A stretch of DNA of 64,000 nt from Allobosea sp. Its GTDB lineage: Bacteria; Pseudomonadota; Alphaproteobacteria; Rhizobiales; Beijerinckiaceae. The first letter of the stretch is position 1; each line of letters opens with the position of its first letter. Shown here piece by piece: positions 16,732-25,168 of the stretch. The stretch covers positions 17,439 to 81,438 of the forward strand of contig NZ_JAFKFW010000024.1 in the NCBI RefSeq assembly GCF_017308015.1, in the 5' to 3' direction. Below the pieces are notes generated by a model that did no database searches, was not told the origin of the DNA, and was given only the letters and a program-made list of their open reading frames with translations. Made by a program: the position numbers and the translations under genes.

Positions 16732-17535
16732 TCAGCCGCGCTGGGTCAGGTCCGCCGGCAGGTCGCGGTTGTGGAACTTCTTGAAAACGGCGTTGAGCTC
16801 GCCATCGGCGACCTTCTTCTTGATCCAGCCGTCGAGCCAGGACTTCAATTCCGTCTCGCCCTGCGGCAGGGCGATGCCGAGATTGAGCTCCTGCTGGACG
16901 AACTTGGTCGCAAGCTTGGCGCCGCTGCGCTTCTCGTTCATCGCGGCGAGGACGGCGGTCTGGGTCGAGACGATATCGACCTGGCCGGAGACGACGGCGG
17001 TTATCAGGGTCGCATCATCCTCGAAGCGGACGATCTCGGCGCCCTTGGCGTTCTGCGTCACCATCTGGTCGTTGACGGTGGCGCGGGTCACCGCGATGCG
17101 CTTGCCGGTCAGGTCGTTGTAGTCCTTGATCGCGACGTTGTCGGGACCGGCGACGATGATGTTCAGCGTCGCATAGGGAACGGAGAAATCGACGGCCTTC
17201 TTGCGCTCGGGCGTGATGCCGAGATTGGCGACGAGAATGTCGGCCTTCCGGGTCTGGATCGTCGGCACGCGCGCGGCATTGGTGATCTCGACCAGCTCGA
17301 GCTGGACGCCGAGATCCTTGGCGATAAGCTTGGCGGTCTCGACATCGGAGCCGGTCGGCTTGAGCTGGCCGTCGACGAAGGCGAAGAGCGGCACGCCCAT
17401 GGCAACCGCGACGCGGATCTTGCCGGCCTTCTTGATGTCGGCGAGCTGGTCGGCATGGGCTGCACTGCCCAGCGCGAGGAAGGCGCCGGCGGTCGCGGCG
17501 AGGCCAAAGGCGGTGCGGCGGGTGATCGTGGTCAT
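16732..17535 (-). CDS. ABC transporter substrate-binding protein, family 3 (polar amino acid type)
   Basis: The 267-residue periplasmic protein has the leader MTTITRRTAFGLAATAGAFL with a twin arginine (Arg6-Arg7), and a cleavage site near SAAHA-DQ. The mature part shows the SBP_bac_3 pattern: KKAGKIRVAVAMGVPLFAF, SDVETAKLIAKDLGV, ADILVANLGITPERKKAVDFS. The family usually binds amino acids or opines. Here the gene is in an operon with kduI and kduD, so a uronate or other sugar acid ligand is plausible. It lies 59 bp after the ATPase gene. Confidence 0.9.
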   Translation of the reverse strand: MTTITRRTAFGLAATAGAFLALGSAAHADQLADIKKAGKIRVAVAMGVPLFAFVDGQLKPTGSDVETAKLIAKDLGVQLELVEITNAARVPTIQTRKADILVANLGITPERKKAVDFSVPYATLNIIVAGPDNVAIKDYNDLTGKRIAVTRATVNDQMVTQNAKGAEIVRFEDDATLITAVVSGQVDIVSTQTAVLAAMNEKRSGAKLATKFVQQELNLGIALPQGETELKSWLDGWIKKKVADGELNAVFKKFHNRDLPADLTQRG

Positions 17536-17594
17536 GGTCGTTTCCCTTTTCGTTGTCGTTATGATCGTCGAGCAGCCGAATGGCCGCGGGATCG

Positions 17595-18323
17595 TCAGAG
17601 CCCGTTGGCGAGGAATTCCCTGAGCTCGGGGGTCTGAGGATGAGCAAGCATCTCGCCGGCGCCGGTCTCCCAGACCTTGCCGGTGTGCATGAAGATGACG
17701 CGGTCGGCGACGCGCCGGGCGAAGGCCATTTCGTGGGTGACGACGAGCATGGTCATGCCGCCCCTCGCCAGCGCCTCCATGACCTTGAGCACCTCGCCGG
17801 TGAGATGCGGATCGAGCGCCGAAGTCACCTCGTCGAAGAGCATGACCTTGGGCTGCATCGCCAGCGAGCGGGCGATGGCGACGCGCTGCTGCTGGCCGCC
17901 GGAGAGCTGCTCGGGATAGGCGTCGATCTTGTCGGAGAGCCCGACGCGGGCGAGCGCCTCAACGGCGATATGGCGCGCTTCGGATTGCGGCGTCTTGCGC
18001 ACGCGCCTCGGGGCGAGCGTGATGTTCTCCGCCACGGTCAGATGCGGGAAGAGGTTGTAGCTCTGGAAGACCATGCCGACATCGCGGCGCAGCGCCCTGA
18101 GATCGAGCGCGGGATCGTCAACGCGGCGGCCATGAACCTCGATCTCGCCGGACTGGATGGTCTCCAGCCGGTTGACGCAGCGCAGAGCCGTCGACTTGCC
18201 CGAGCCGGAGCGGCCGATGACGGCCACGACCTCGCCCGGCGCCACGTCGAAGGAGACGCCCTTCAGGACCTCCACCTCGCCGAAGCGCTTGTGGACGTCA
18301 CGCAGGCTGACGGCGGCCGACAT
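17595..18323 (-). CDS. ABC transporter ATP-binding protein, polar amino acid (GlnQ-like) type
   Basis: The 242-residue ATPase has Walker A GRSGSGKST, Q-loop MVFQSYNLFPHLTV, signature LSGGQQQR, Walker B VMLFDEVTSALDP and H-loop VVTHE. The whole reads like GlnQ/HisP/ArtP ATPases. Its start overlaps the end of the upstream permease gene by 26 nt, which implies translational coupling. It energises the two permeases encoded upstream. Confidence 0.92.
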   Translation of the reverse strand: MSAAVSLRDVHKRFGEVEVLKGVSFDVAPGEVVAVIGRSGSGKSTALRCVNRLETIQSGEIEVHGRRVDDPALDLRALRRDVGMVFQSYNLFPHLTVAENITLAPRRVRKTPQSEARHIAVEALARVGLSDKIDAYPEQLSGGQQQRVAIARSLAMQPKVMLFDEVTSALDPHLTGEVLKVMEALARGGMTMLVVTHEMAFARRVADRVIFMHTGKVWETGAGEMLAHPQTPELREFLANGL

Positions 18324-18960
18324 TGAGTTTCCTTTCGAGCGCCCGGCTGAGCCGCGACAGCGGGTAGCAGAGCGCGAAATAGAGGGCGCCCGCGATGCCG
18401 AAGACGAGGAAGGGCTGGAACAGCGAGTTGTTGATGACCTGGCTGGCGCGGGTCAGCTCGACGAAGCCGACGACCGAGGCGAGCGAGGTGTTCTTGAGCA
18501 CCTGCACGAGGAAGCCGACCGTCGGCGGCGTCGCGATCCGCATCGCCTGCGGCAGGATGACGTCGGTGAGCGTCTGCCAGCGCGTCAGGCCGAGGCATTC
18601 GGCCGCCTCGCTCTGGGTGCGCGGCACGGACTGGACGCAGCCGCGCCAGATCTCGCCGAGGAAGGCGCTGCAATAGATCATCAGCGAGATCGCGGCGGCG
18701 AGCAGCGCCGGCAGTTCGATCCCGACCACGGCGAGGCCGAAATAGATCAGGAACAGCACGATCAGCAGCGGCGTGCCCTGGATGATGTCGACATAGATCA
18801 TCGACACCGCCCGGATCCAGCGGGTGCGCGCCGTGCGCGCCAGCATCACGACGAAGCCGGCGAGGCTGCCGAGCCCAAAGGCGAGCACGGTCAGCACGAC
18901 CGTCCAGAGCGTCGCCTGCAGCAGATAGAGGAAGTGAATGAGGGTGAAGCCGCCCATCAC
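18298..18960 (-). CDS. ABC transporter permease, HisM/GlnP type
   Basis: The 220-residue permease has the polar-amino-acid family hallmarks. These are an N-terminal TM segment (LIHFLYLLQATLWTVVLTVL), the block IQGTPLLIVLFLIYFGL and a coupling loop (SEAAECLGLTRWQTLTDVIL). About five TM helices are visible. It pairs with the permease encoded 4 bp upstream to form the channel. Confidence 0.9.
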   Translation of the reverse strand: MMGGFTLIHFLYLLQATLWTVVLTVLAFGLGSLAGFVVMLARTARTRWIRAVSMIYVDIIQGTPLLIVLFLIYFGLAVVGIELPALLAAAISLMIYCSAFLGEIWRGCVQSVPRTQSEAAECLGLTRWQTLTDVILPQAMRIATPPTVGFLVQVLKNTSLASVVGFVELTRASQVINNSLFQPFLVFGIAGALYFALCYPLSRLSRALERKLNVGRRQPA

Positions 18961-18964
18961 GCCC

Positions 18965-19648
18965 TCACAGCGCCGTGCCGAGGCGCCGGCGGCGCGGGAA
19001 GATGATCTGGCCGAAGCCGTAGAAGGCGAGCTTCAGGATGACGGCGAGCAGGAGATAGAGGAACGCCACGACGATGTAGGTCTCGAAGGCGCGGAAGGTG
19101 AAGGACTGGATGTTGTTGGCGACCGCCGTGAGCTCCTCGGCCGAGATCTGCGAGGTGATCGAGGAGGCCAGCATCATCAGGACGAACTGGCTGGTCAGCG
19201 CCGGATAGACCCGCTCCAGCGCCGGGCGCAGGATCACGTCCCAATAGATCTGCGGCTGCGAGAGGCCGAGCGCCTGCGCCGCCTCGATCTGGCCGGGATG
19301 GATCGTGTCCATGCCGGCGCGGACGATCTCGGCGGTATAGGCACCGACATTGATGACCAGCGTCAGCACCGCGGCGACGAAGATCGGGAGTTTGATGCCG
19401 ATGCTGGAGAGCCCGAAGAAGATGAAGAATATCTGGATCAGATAGGGCGTGTTGCGGATCGTCTCGACATAGAAGCCGCAGAGCCATTGCAGGAACGGTG
19501 AGGCGCTACGCCGGCCGATGGCGCAGAGGATGCCGATCACCAGCCCGAAGACGACCGCGAAGGCTGTCATCTGCAAGGTGGTCAGCGCGCCGCTGAGGAA
19601 TTCCGGCCAGTGCTCGACGAGGGCGCCGAAATCGAACTTGTAGCGCAT
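18965..19648 (-). CDS. ABC transporter permease, HisQ/GlnP type
   Basis: The 227-residue permease opens MRYKFDFGALVEHWPEFLSG, then TTLQMTAFAVVFGLVIGIL. It contains the family block ETIRNTPYLIQIFFIFFGL and the coupling loop EAAQALGLSQPQIYWDVIL. It is the first transporter gene after kduD (18 bp). Its length and about five TM segments match the partner permease. Confidence 0.9.
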   Translation of the reverse strand: MRYKFDFGALVEHWPEFLSGALTTLQMTAFAVVFGLVIGILCAIGRRSASPFLQWLCGFYVETIRNTPYLIQIFFIFFGLSSIGIKLPIFVAAVLTLVINVGAYTAEIVRAGMDTIHPGQIEAAQALGLSQPQIYWDVILRPALERVYPALTSQFVLMMLASSITSQISAEELTAVANNIQSFTFRAFETYIVVAFLYLLLAVILKLAFYGFGQIIFPRRRRLGTAL

Positions 19649-19666
19649 CGTCCGGCCCCCTTCCCG

Positions 19667-20437
19667 TCAGCGCGCGAGCCAGCCGCCATCGACTGGCAGG
19701 ACGACGCCGTGGATGTAGGCAGCGGCGTCCGAGGCGAGGAACACGGCGGCACCGCCGAGCTCCTGCGGCTTGCCCCAGTGGCCTGCCGGGATGCGCGCGA
19801 GGATTGCCTCGTTGCGGGCGGGATCGGCACGCAGGGCTTCCGTGTTGTTGGTGACGAAATAGCCCGGCGCGATGGCGTTGACATTGATGCCCTTCCCCGC
19901 CCATTCGCAGGCGAGCAGACGCGTCAGCCCGGCAAGGCCGCTCTTCGAGGCGGTGTAGGAGGGAATCCGGATACCGCCCTGGAAGGAGAGCAGCGAGGCG
20001 ATGTTGATCACCTTGCCGCCCTTACCGTCGGCGAGCATGCGCTTCGCGACCCCTTGCGTCAGAAAGAAGGTCGACTTCAGGTTGACGTCCATCACCGCGT
20101 CCCAGTCGGCCTCGGTGAAGTCGATGGCGTCGGCACGGCGGATGATGCCGGCATTGTTGACGAGGATGTCGAGCCGCGAACCGTCGGCCTTCGCGGCGGC
20201 GTCCGCCTCCTCCACGACGCGGGCGATCGGCTCCAGCGTCGCGAGATCGGCTGTGATCTCATGGAAGGGCCGGCCAGTTTCCGCGACCAGCGCCTTCGTC
20301 TCGGCCATGCTGGAACGGCCGACCGCGACGATGCCTGCGCCGGCCTGCGCGAGCGCAACTGCGATCGCCTGGCCGAGCCCGGTATTGGCGCCGGTGACGA
20401 TCGCGGTCCGGCCGGTCAGGTCGAAGGGCGCGGCCAT
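19667..20437 (-). CDS. kduD: SDR oxidoreductase KduD (2-dehydro-3-deoxy-D-gluconate 5-dehydrogenase type)
   Basis: The 256-residue classical short-chain dehydrogenase has the cofactor motif TGANTGLG (15-22), the NNAG block (about 94-97), and the catalytic Ser148, Tyr161 and Lys165 (YTASK). The C-terminus VVLPVDGGWLAR is typical of KduD. KduD reduces 2,5-diketo-3-deoxygluconate to KDG in pectin and uronate breakdown, directly after KduI. The start shares one base with the kduI stop (TGATG), so the two are co-translated. KDG kinase and aldolase are not in the window. Confidence 0.88.
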   Translation of the reverse strand: MAAPFDLTGRTAIVTGANTGLGQAIAVALAQAGAGIVAVGRSSMAETKALVAETGRPFHEITADLATLEPIARVVEEADAAAKADGSRLDILVNNAGIIRRADAIDFTEADWDAVMDVNLKSTFFLTQGVAKRMLADGKGGKVINIASLLSFQGGIRIPSYTASKSGLAGLTRLLACEWAGKGINVNAIAPGYFVTNNTEALRADPARNEAILARIPAGHWGKPQELGGAAVFLASDAAAYIHGVVLPVDGGWLAR

Positions 20438-21273
20438 CAGCGCAGGTCCCCGGTCGCGACCATGTCCATGTCGGTATAGTCGACATTGTCGCCGCCCATG
20501 CCCCAGATGAAGGAATAGGCCCGCGTCGCCACGCCGGAATGGATCGACCAGCCCGGCGAGAGGATGGCCTGCTCGTTGGCGACGACGAGGTGGCGGGTCT
20601 CCTGCGGCTCGCCCATCAGGTGGAAGACGCGGGCGTCAGCGGGCACGTCGAAATAGAGATAGATCTCGCAGCGCCGGTCATGCGTGTGCGAGGGCATGGT
20701 GTTCCAGATGCTGCCCTCGTCGAGGGTGGTCACGCCCATGACGAGCTGGCAGGTCTCGCAGACACCGGGGATGATGTACTGGCGGATCGTGCGCTTGTTG
20801 GCAGTCGCCTGTTCGCCGAGATGCAGCGTCTTGGCGTCGGCCTCGCGGATCACCTTGGTCGGGTGCACGGCATGGGCCGGGGTGGAGAGCAGGTAGAACT
20901 TAGCCGGATTCGCAACATCGTCGCTGGCGAAGGAAACCTCGCCGGCTTCCTTGCCGACATAGAGCGCATCGCGCTTGGCGAGCGCGTAATCCTTGCCGCC
21001 GACCGAGACCTTGCCGGGGTCACCGACATTGACGATGCCGAGTTCGCGGCGCTTCAGGATGGCATCGGTGCCGACGGCCTTCGGCGTCGGCAGCACGACG
21101 GGGTTGGCCCCAGGCATGGCGCCACCGACGACGACGCGATCGAGATGGCTGTAAGTCAGCCTGACCTCGCCGGCGACGAACAGCGTCTCGATCAGGAAGT
21201 GGCGGCGCAGCTCCGCGGTGTCGAAGCCCTTCACGGCCTCCGGATGCGAAACCTGGCGGATGTCGATGGTCAT
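20437..21273 (-). CDS. kduI: 5-dehydro-4-deoxy-D-glucuronate isomerase KduI
   Basis: The 278-residue cupin-fold isomerase has metal ligands at the positions known from the E. coli enzyme: His196 and His198 in MPSHTHDR, Glu203 in CEIYLYF, and His245 in GWSIHSG. Other family blocks are EVRLTYSHLDRVVVGGAMP and GVCETCQLVMGVT. It converts 5-keto-4-deoxyuronate, the product of unsaturated uronide hydrolysis, to 2,5-diketo-3-deoxygluconate. It overlaps the regulator gene by 4 nt (ATGA) and kduD by 1 nt. Confidence 0.95.
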   Translation of the reverse strand: MTIDIRQVSHPEAVKGFDTAELRRHFLIETLFVAGEVRLTYSHLDRVVVGGAMPGANPVVLPTPKAVGTDAILKRRELGIVNVGDPGKVSVGGKDYALAKRDALYVGKEAGEVSFASDDVANPAKFYLLSTPAHAVHPTKVIREADAKTLHLGEQATANKRTIRQYIIPGVCETCQLVMGVTTLDEGSIWNTMPSHTHDRRCEIYLYFDVPADARVFHLMGEPQETRHLVVANEQAILSPGWSIHSGVATRAYSFIWGMGGDNVDYTDMDMVATGDLR

Positions 21274-22010
21274 GTCGTCTCCAGTCGCGCGACCGGCGAG
21301 GCAGCGCGTCGTGGCCGCTCCGAACCGTCGCCCATGTCGAAATAGGGGCTGTTGAGGGCGGCGACCGCGTCGAGGTCGTCGAAGAGCTTGCCGAGATGCT
21401 CGCCCATGGCATGGGCCGCGGCTTCCGCGTCGCCGCGGCGGATCGCCTCGACCACCGCGCCGTGCTCGCGCAGCACGCGCTCCATGCGGCCCTGCTGCGG
21501 CAGGGTGAGCCGACGGAAGCGATCCATCTGCAGCTTCACCTGCTGGGTGAAGCGCCAGATGCCGGGATAGCCGGCGAGTTCGGCAACGCCGGCGTGGAAG
21601 GCATCGTCGGACTGGTGGAAGAGTTCGCGCTCACCGCGATCTGCGCGCGCAGCCAACTCATCCATGATGCGGACGAGCCTGTCGGCCCGGCCGGCGCCGT
21701 GCTGGGCCGCAAGCCTCGCGCAGGTCTCCTCCAGCGAGCGGCGGATCACCAGCGCCTCGGGCAGCGCCCGGAACGGGATCAGCGAGGCGAAGGTGCCCGA
21801 TTGCGGGAAGATCGAGACCAACCCCTCATCAGCAAGCTTGAGCAGGGCCTCGCGCACCGGCGTGCGGCTGACCGCATGGGCCTCGGCGATATCCTTCTCG
21901 ACGATCGGGGTGCCGGGCGGAATGGCGAGCGAGACGATCTCGGCCCGCAACGCGTCACGGATCACCGCCGCGGCCGTACGCCGTCCCGATGAGCCCGAAC
22001 CTGCAGCCAT
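21270..22010 (-). CDS. GntR-family regulator, FCD (FadR) subfamily
   Basis: This regulator of about 246 residues has an N-terminal winged helix (VIRDALRAEIVSLAIPPGTP, then EAHAVSRTPVREALLKLADE). A helical FCD effector domain contains HQSDDAFHAGVAELAGYP and a C-terminal HGAVVEAIRRGDAEAAAHAM. The start at 22010 is favoured over an upstream start at 22115 that would cross the palindrome at 22062. It is the first gene of the operon ending in the aldo-keto reductase, and probably represses it until a uronate-derived effector binds. Confidence 0.88.
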   Translation of the reverse strand: MAAGSGSSGRRTAAAVIRDALRAEIVSLAIPPGTPIVEKDIAEAHAVSRTPVREALLKLADEGLVSIFPQSGTFASLIPFRALPEALVIRRSLEETCARLAAQHGAGRADRLVRIMDELAARADRGERELFHQSDDAFHAGVAELAGYPGIWRFTQQVKLQMDRFRRLTLPQQGRMERVLREHGAVVEAIRRGDAEAAAHAMGEHLGKLFDDLDAVAALNSPYFDMGDGSERPRRAASPVARLETT

Positions 22011-22061
22011 GATGCCGCCAGCCGTCAATGCGCGCCCTCCCGAGGCTTTGTTTCGCGATTC

Positions 22062-22075
22062 ATATACTAGTATAT
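22062..22075. promoter_or_regulatory. Perfect 14-bp palindrome, candidate operator of the kdu operon regulator
   Basis: ATATACTAGTATAT lies 52 bp upstream of the GntR/FCD start codon in an AT-rich patch. TATACTAGTATA-like palindromes are of the size bound by FadR-type dimers. Direct binding is inferred from position. Confidence 0.6.
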
Positions 22076-22116
22076 TAATTGCGATCAAGCCGATTTTCGA
22101 GATCGCGAAACGCATC

Positions 22117-22142
22117 AGGGCCGCTGCGGAGGCAGCGGCCCT
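22117..22142 (-). terminator. Strong hairpin after the POPT-type ABC operon
   Basis: An 11-bp perfect stem (AGGGCCGCTGC with GCAGCGGCCCT) closes a 4-nt loop. It lies 45 bp past the stop of the last permease gene. The following bases contain only short T-runs. Confidence 0.7.
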
Positions 22143-22186
22143 TATTGGCGATCGGCGAGATGTCGCGTGATGTCAGGCGGTTGAGC

Positions 22187-23002
22187 TCAGGCGCCGACCT
22201 TGGCGAGAACGTCGGCGCGCAGGAAGCGCTCGATGAACAGCATGAACAGCACCGAGGGCACGAGCAGGATCAGTGCCGTGATCGAGGCGACCTGATAATT
22301 GCCGCCCATCGCCGCGTTGTAGAGCAGGAGCGGCAAGGTCGTGACCTGCGGCACGCCGACGAAGAAGGTGCCGGTGAACTCGTCGAGCGATTCCAGGAAA
22401 ACGAAGATGCCGCTGGCGATGATGCCAGGCGCCGCCAGAGGCAGCGTCACCGAGAAGAAGGCCTTCAGCGGCGAGGCGCCGATATTGCGCGCGGCGAGCT
22501 CGAGATCCTTGTCGACCGCTGCGAAGGCTGCCGCCGCGATCCAGACGGAATAGACCAGGCCGTGCGCGGCATGGACGAGCACCACGGCGAAGACCGTGCC
22601 GTTGATCCCCAGCGAATAGAACACACGAGCAACGTTGATGTAGATCGCGACCGAAGGGAAAGCCTGCGGCAGCAGGAAGAGCACCATGAAGGAAGCGCGC
22701 GCCGGCAGTTTCAGTCGCGCCAGCGCATAGCCGGCCGGGATCGACAGCGCGAGCGCGACGAGCACCGTCAGGACCGCGATCCAGACCGAGGTCGCGAGCG
22801 AGGCCATGGCGTCGCCGGTCGGGCGGAAGACCTGTTCCCAGTAGCGCGTGCCGTAGACGACCGGCAGCTTGTAGGGCGTGTACCAGCGCTCGGCGACGGA
22901 CCAGAGCGCCAGATTGACCAGGGGCCCGATCAGGAAGAAGGCGAAGGCCGCGAGCGCGAAGGCCGCAAGCACCATGCGCAGGCCGGAGACGGCACGGATC
23001 AT
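22187..23002 (-). CDS. ABC transporter permease, PotC/ThiP-like (POPT class)
   Basis: The 271-residue inner-membrane permease has about six TM segments and the coupling loop LAARNIGASPLKAFFSVTLP. The region FVFLESLDEFTGTFFVG is typical of spermidine/putrescine, iron and 2-aminoethylphosphonate importers. It overlaps the partner permease by 4 nt and is the last gene of a four-gene operon. The substrate is not evident. Confidence 0.88.
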   Translation of the reverse strand: MIRAVSGLRMVLAAFALAAFAFFLIGPLVNLALWSVAERWYTPYKLPVVYGTRYWEQVFRPTGDAMASLATSVWIAVLTVLVALALSIPAGYALARLKLPARASFMVLFLLPQAFPSVAIYINVARVFYSLGINGTVFAVVLVHAAHGLVYSVWIAAAAFAAVDKDLELAARNIGASPLKAFFSVTLPLAAPGIIASGIFVFLESLDEFTGTFFVGVPQVTTLPLLLYNAAMGGNYQVASITALILLVPSVLFMLFIERFLRADVLAKVGA

Positions 23003-23835
23003 GGCGTGCCCTCCTTCGCCATGCCGCGCTTGAGGTAGATGATCGCAGCGCCAGCCGAGATCAGATAAGTGATGACGCCGAGTGCATTGGCGGTGGCGTA
23101 GTCGCCATAGGCGTTGATGCGGAAGGCCATGTCGACGGTCAGCATGGTCGGCTGGGACCCAGCGACCATCATCGGCACCGAGAGCACCGAGAGCATCGTC
23201 ACGAAGGAGAGGACGAGCGCCACGAGGAGCTGCGGCATCACCTGCGGCAAGGCGAGCTCGACGAGGACGCGCATCCGCGAGGCGCCGAGATTGCGGCCGG
23301 CCTCAAGCGTCGCACGATCGAGTGCGGCGAGCGCGCCGGCCAAAAGCAGCGCGACGAAGGGCGTCTGCTTCCAGACGAAGGTCGCGATGATGCCGCGCCA
23401 GTCGAGGAAGCTCACCGCCTGCAACGGCTCCATCAAACCCATCGAGACGAAGATGTTGTTCATCAAGCCGTTCTTGGCGAGGAAGGTGCGCATGCATTGC
23501 GCCGCGACGATGAAGGGGATGAAGAGCGGCCAGCGATAGAGCGCCTTCAGCGTGCCGACGATGTAGCGGTTCTCGCCCAGCGTCAGCGTGCCGGCGATGA
23601 TGATGGCGGCGAGCCCGGTGAAGAAGCAGGAGGCAAGCACGATGACGACGGTGAAGACGACGTCGCCGGAATAAAGCTCCCAGGCCTTGCCGAAGGCCTG
23701 CAGCGAGAAGCCGCCTTCAGGCCCGGTGAAGGCCGAGATCAGCGAGAAGCAGAGCGGATAGAGAAACAGCGCCGCGACGAGCGCGAGGCCGGGCGCGATC
23801 AGCAGCAGAGCGAGATTGCGTTGGGAAAGGCTCAT
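22999..23835 (-). CDS. ABC transporter permease, PotB-like (POPT class)
   Basis: The 278-residue permease begins MSLSQRNLALLLIAPGLALV, continues through ALFLYPLCFSLISAF, and has the coupling loop EAGRNLGASRMRVLVELALP. About six TM segments are visible. The frame extends to 23892, but that part would lie in repeat copy C and is not family-like, so 23835 is used. It forms the channel with the downstream permease. Confidence 0.88.
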   Translation of the reverse strand: MSLSQRNLALLLIAPGLALVAALFLYPLCFSLISAFTGPEGGFSLQAFGKAWELYSGDVVFTVVIVLASCFFTGLAAIIIAGTLTLGENRYIVGTLKALYRWPLFIPFIVAAQCMRTFLAKNGLMNNIFVSMGLMEPLQAVSFLDWRGIIATFVWKQTPFVALLLAGALAALDRATLEAGRNLGASRMRVLVELALPQVMPQLLVALVLSFVTMLSVLSVPMMVAGSQPTMLTVDMAFRINAYGDYATANALGVITYLISAGAAIIYLKRGMAKEGTP

Positions 23836-23887
23836 GGCGAGCGGCGCTCTCCGCGGCGAATGGGTGGCGGGCATCCGGAACCGCGAG

Positions 23888-23986
23888 GTCATCCGGACAA
23901 GCGGCGAAGCCGCGCCGATCCGGGATCCATGCCTGAACCGTTCCGGAATGGATCCCGGGTCTGCGCTTCGCTACGCCCGGGATGAC
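23888..23986. repeat. Dispersed palindromic repeat, copy C
   Basis: This 99-bp element has GTCATCCGGACAAGC at one end and CCCGGGATGAC at the other. The inner part is CGATCCGGGATCCATGCCTG and GGAATGGATCCCGGGTC. It lies between the binding-protein gene and the first permease gene of one operon. Confidence 0.8.
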
Positions 23987-24022
23987 GCGGTGTTTCTTCG
24001 CATCATCCCGGGCGCGAATGGA

Positions 24023-25153
24023 TCAGTTCGCGACCTTCTTCTCGTAGCCCTCGAGGATGTCGTTGAAATAGGGGGCGATCGGGAAGGGCTTGCCGTTGGC
24101 GGCAAGCTCGGCCGGCGTCACGTCGGTGAAGAGCTTGTCCCAGGCGGCCTTGTCGAGCTTGCCTTCGAGGTTCTTGGCATCGATGCCCGGATACCAGTTG
24201 AACTTCTTGACGATGCCGTCAGCCTGCACCTGCGGCGAGGTCGCGAGCGCGATGAAGGCCTCGGCCAGCTTCTTCTGGGCCGATTTCTCCGGCACGGCGT
24301 AGTACATCGGCTGGCCGGGCATGCCGGGCGAAACGAGCTTCAACTTCATGTTCGGCGGCAGCTTGCCGTCCGCCTGCCAGGAATAGAACATGTCGACCCA
24401 GACCGGGCCGATCGCGATCTCGCCGCGGTTGAGCATGTCGAGCGTGCCGGCATTGCCAGGGGTGATCACGGCGTTCTTGTTGAACTCCTTCAGGTCGGCA
24501 AAGGCCTTGTCCCAGCTCGTCTTGGTGGCCGCGTCATAGGGGCCCTTCATCAGCTTGTCGGCGTCGCCGCCGAAGGCATAGACCCAGCCGGCGACGAAGG
24601 AGACGCCGGACATGCCGCCCTTGATGCCGTTATAGCCGAACTGCTTGGGGTTCTTCCTGGCCCAGTCGGCGAGTTCGGCGAAGGTCGCCGGCGGCGTCTT
24701 GACCATGTCGGCATTGTAGGCGAGCGCGGTCTGCGACTGGAACATCGGGATGACGAAGCCGCTCACGTCCGTGCCCAGCGAGTTCTTCGCATTGTCGCCG
24801 GTGGCGAGCTTCGCCGTCTCGACATTGGCCGTGTACTTGTTCAGCAGGCCTTCCTTGACCATCTGGCCGGCAGCCTTCTGGTGGATGACGACGACGTCGA
24901 AATCGGTCGTGGCCGCGCCCTTCTGGGCGTCGAGCTTCTCGTAGATCTTCTGCGAGCCGGAATCGCCCGGACCGGTGCCGACCGAGACGACCTTCACGCC
25001 GGGATTGGCCTTCTCGAACATCGGACCGAGATAGTCCTTGACGTAGTCGACCATGTTCTGGTCGCCGGCGGAGGCGACGTTGAGGGTCTGCGCGGATAGC
25101 GGCGAGGCCACGATCAGCGCGGCGAGCGAGCAGGCAAGCGTGAGGATGCGCAT
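24023..25153 (-). CDS. Extracellular solute-binding protein, family 1 (POPT-type)
   Basis: The 376-residue periplasmic protein has a clean Sec signal peptide (MRILTLACSLAALIVASPLS, cleavage near AQ). The mature start TLNVASAGDQNMVDYVKDYL and the block DFDVVVIHQKAAGQMVKEGL fit family 1 binding proteins of PotD/AfuA/PhnS type. The later PMYYAVPEKSAQKKLAEAFI is also typical. It is encoded between the ATPase (15 bp upstream) and the permeases. The ligand could be a polyamine, ferric complex, phosphonate or sugar acid. Confidence 0.88.
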   Translation of the reverse strand: MRILTLACSLAALIVASPLSAQTLNVASAGDQNMVDYVKDYLGPMFEKANPGVKVVSVGTGPGDSGSQKIYEKLDAQKGAATTDFDVVVIHQKAAGQMVKEGLLNKYTANVETAKLATGDNAKNSLGTDVSGFVIPMFQSQTALAYNADMVKTPPATFAELADWARKNPKQFGYNGIKGGMSGVSFVAGWVYAFGGDADKLMKGPYDAATKTSWDKAFADLKEFNKNAVITPGNAGTLDMLNRGEIAIGPVWVDMFYSWQADGKLPPNMKLKLVSPGMPGQPMYYAVPEKSAQKKLAEAFIALATSPQVQADGIVKKFNWYPGIDAKNLEGKLDKAAWDKLFTDVTPAELAANGKPFPIAPYFNDILEGYEKKVAN

Positions 25154-25168
25154 GTGTCTGACTCCCTG

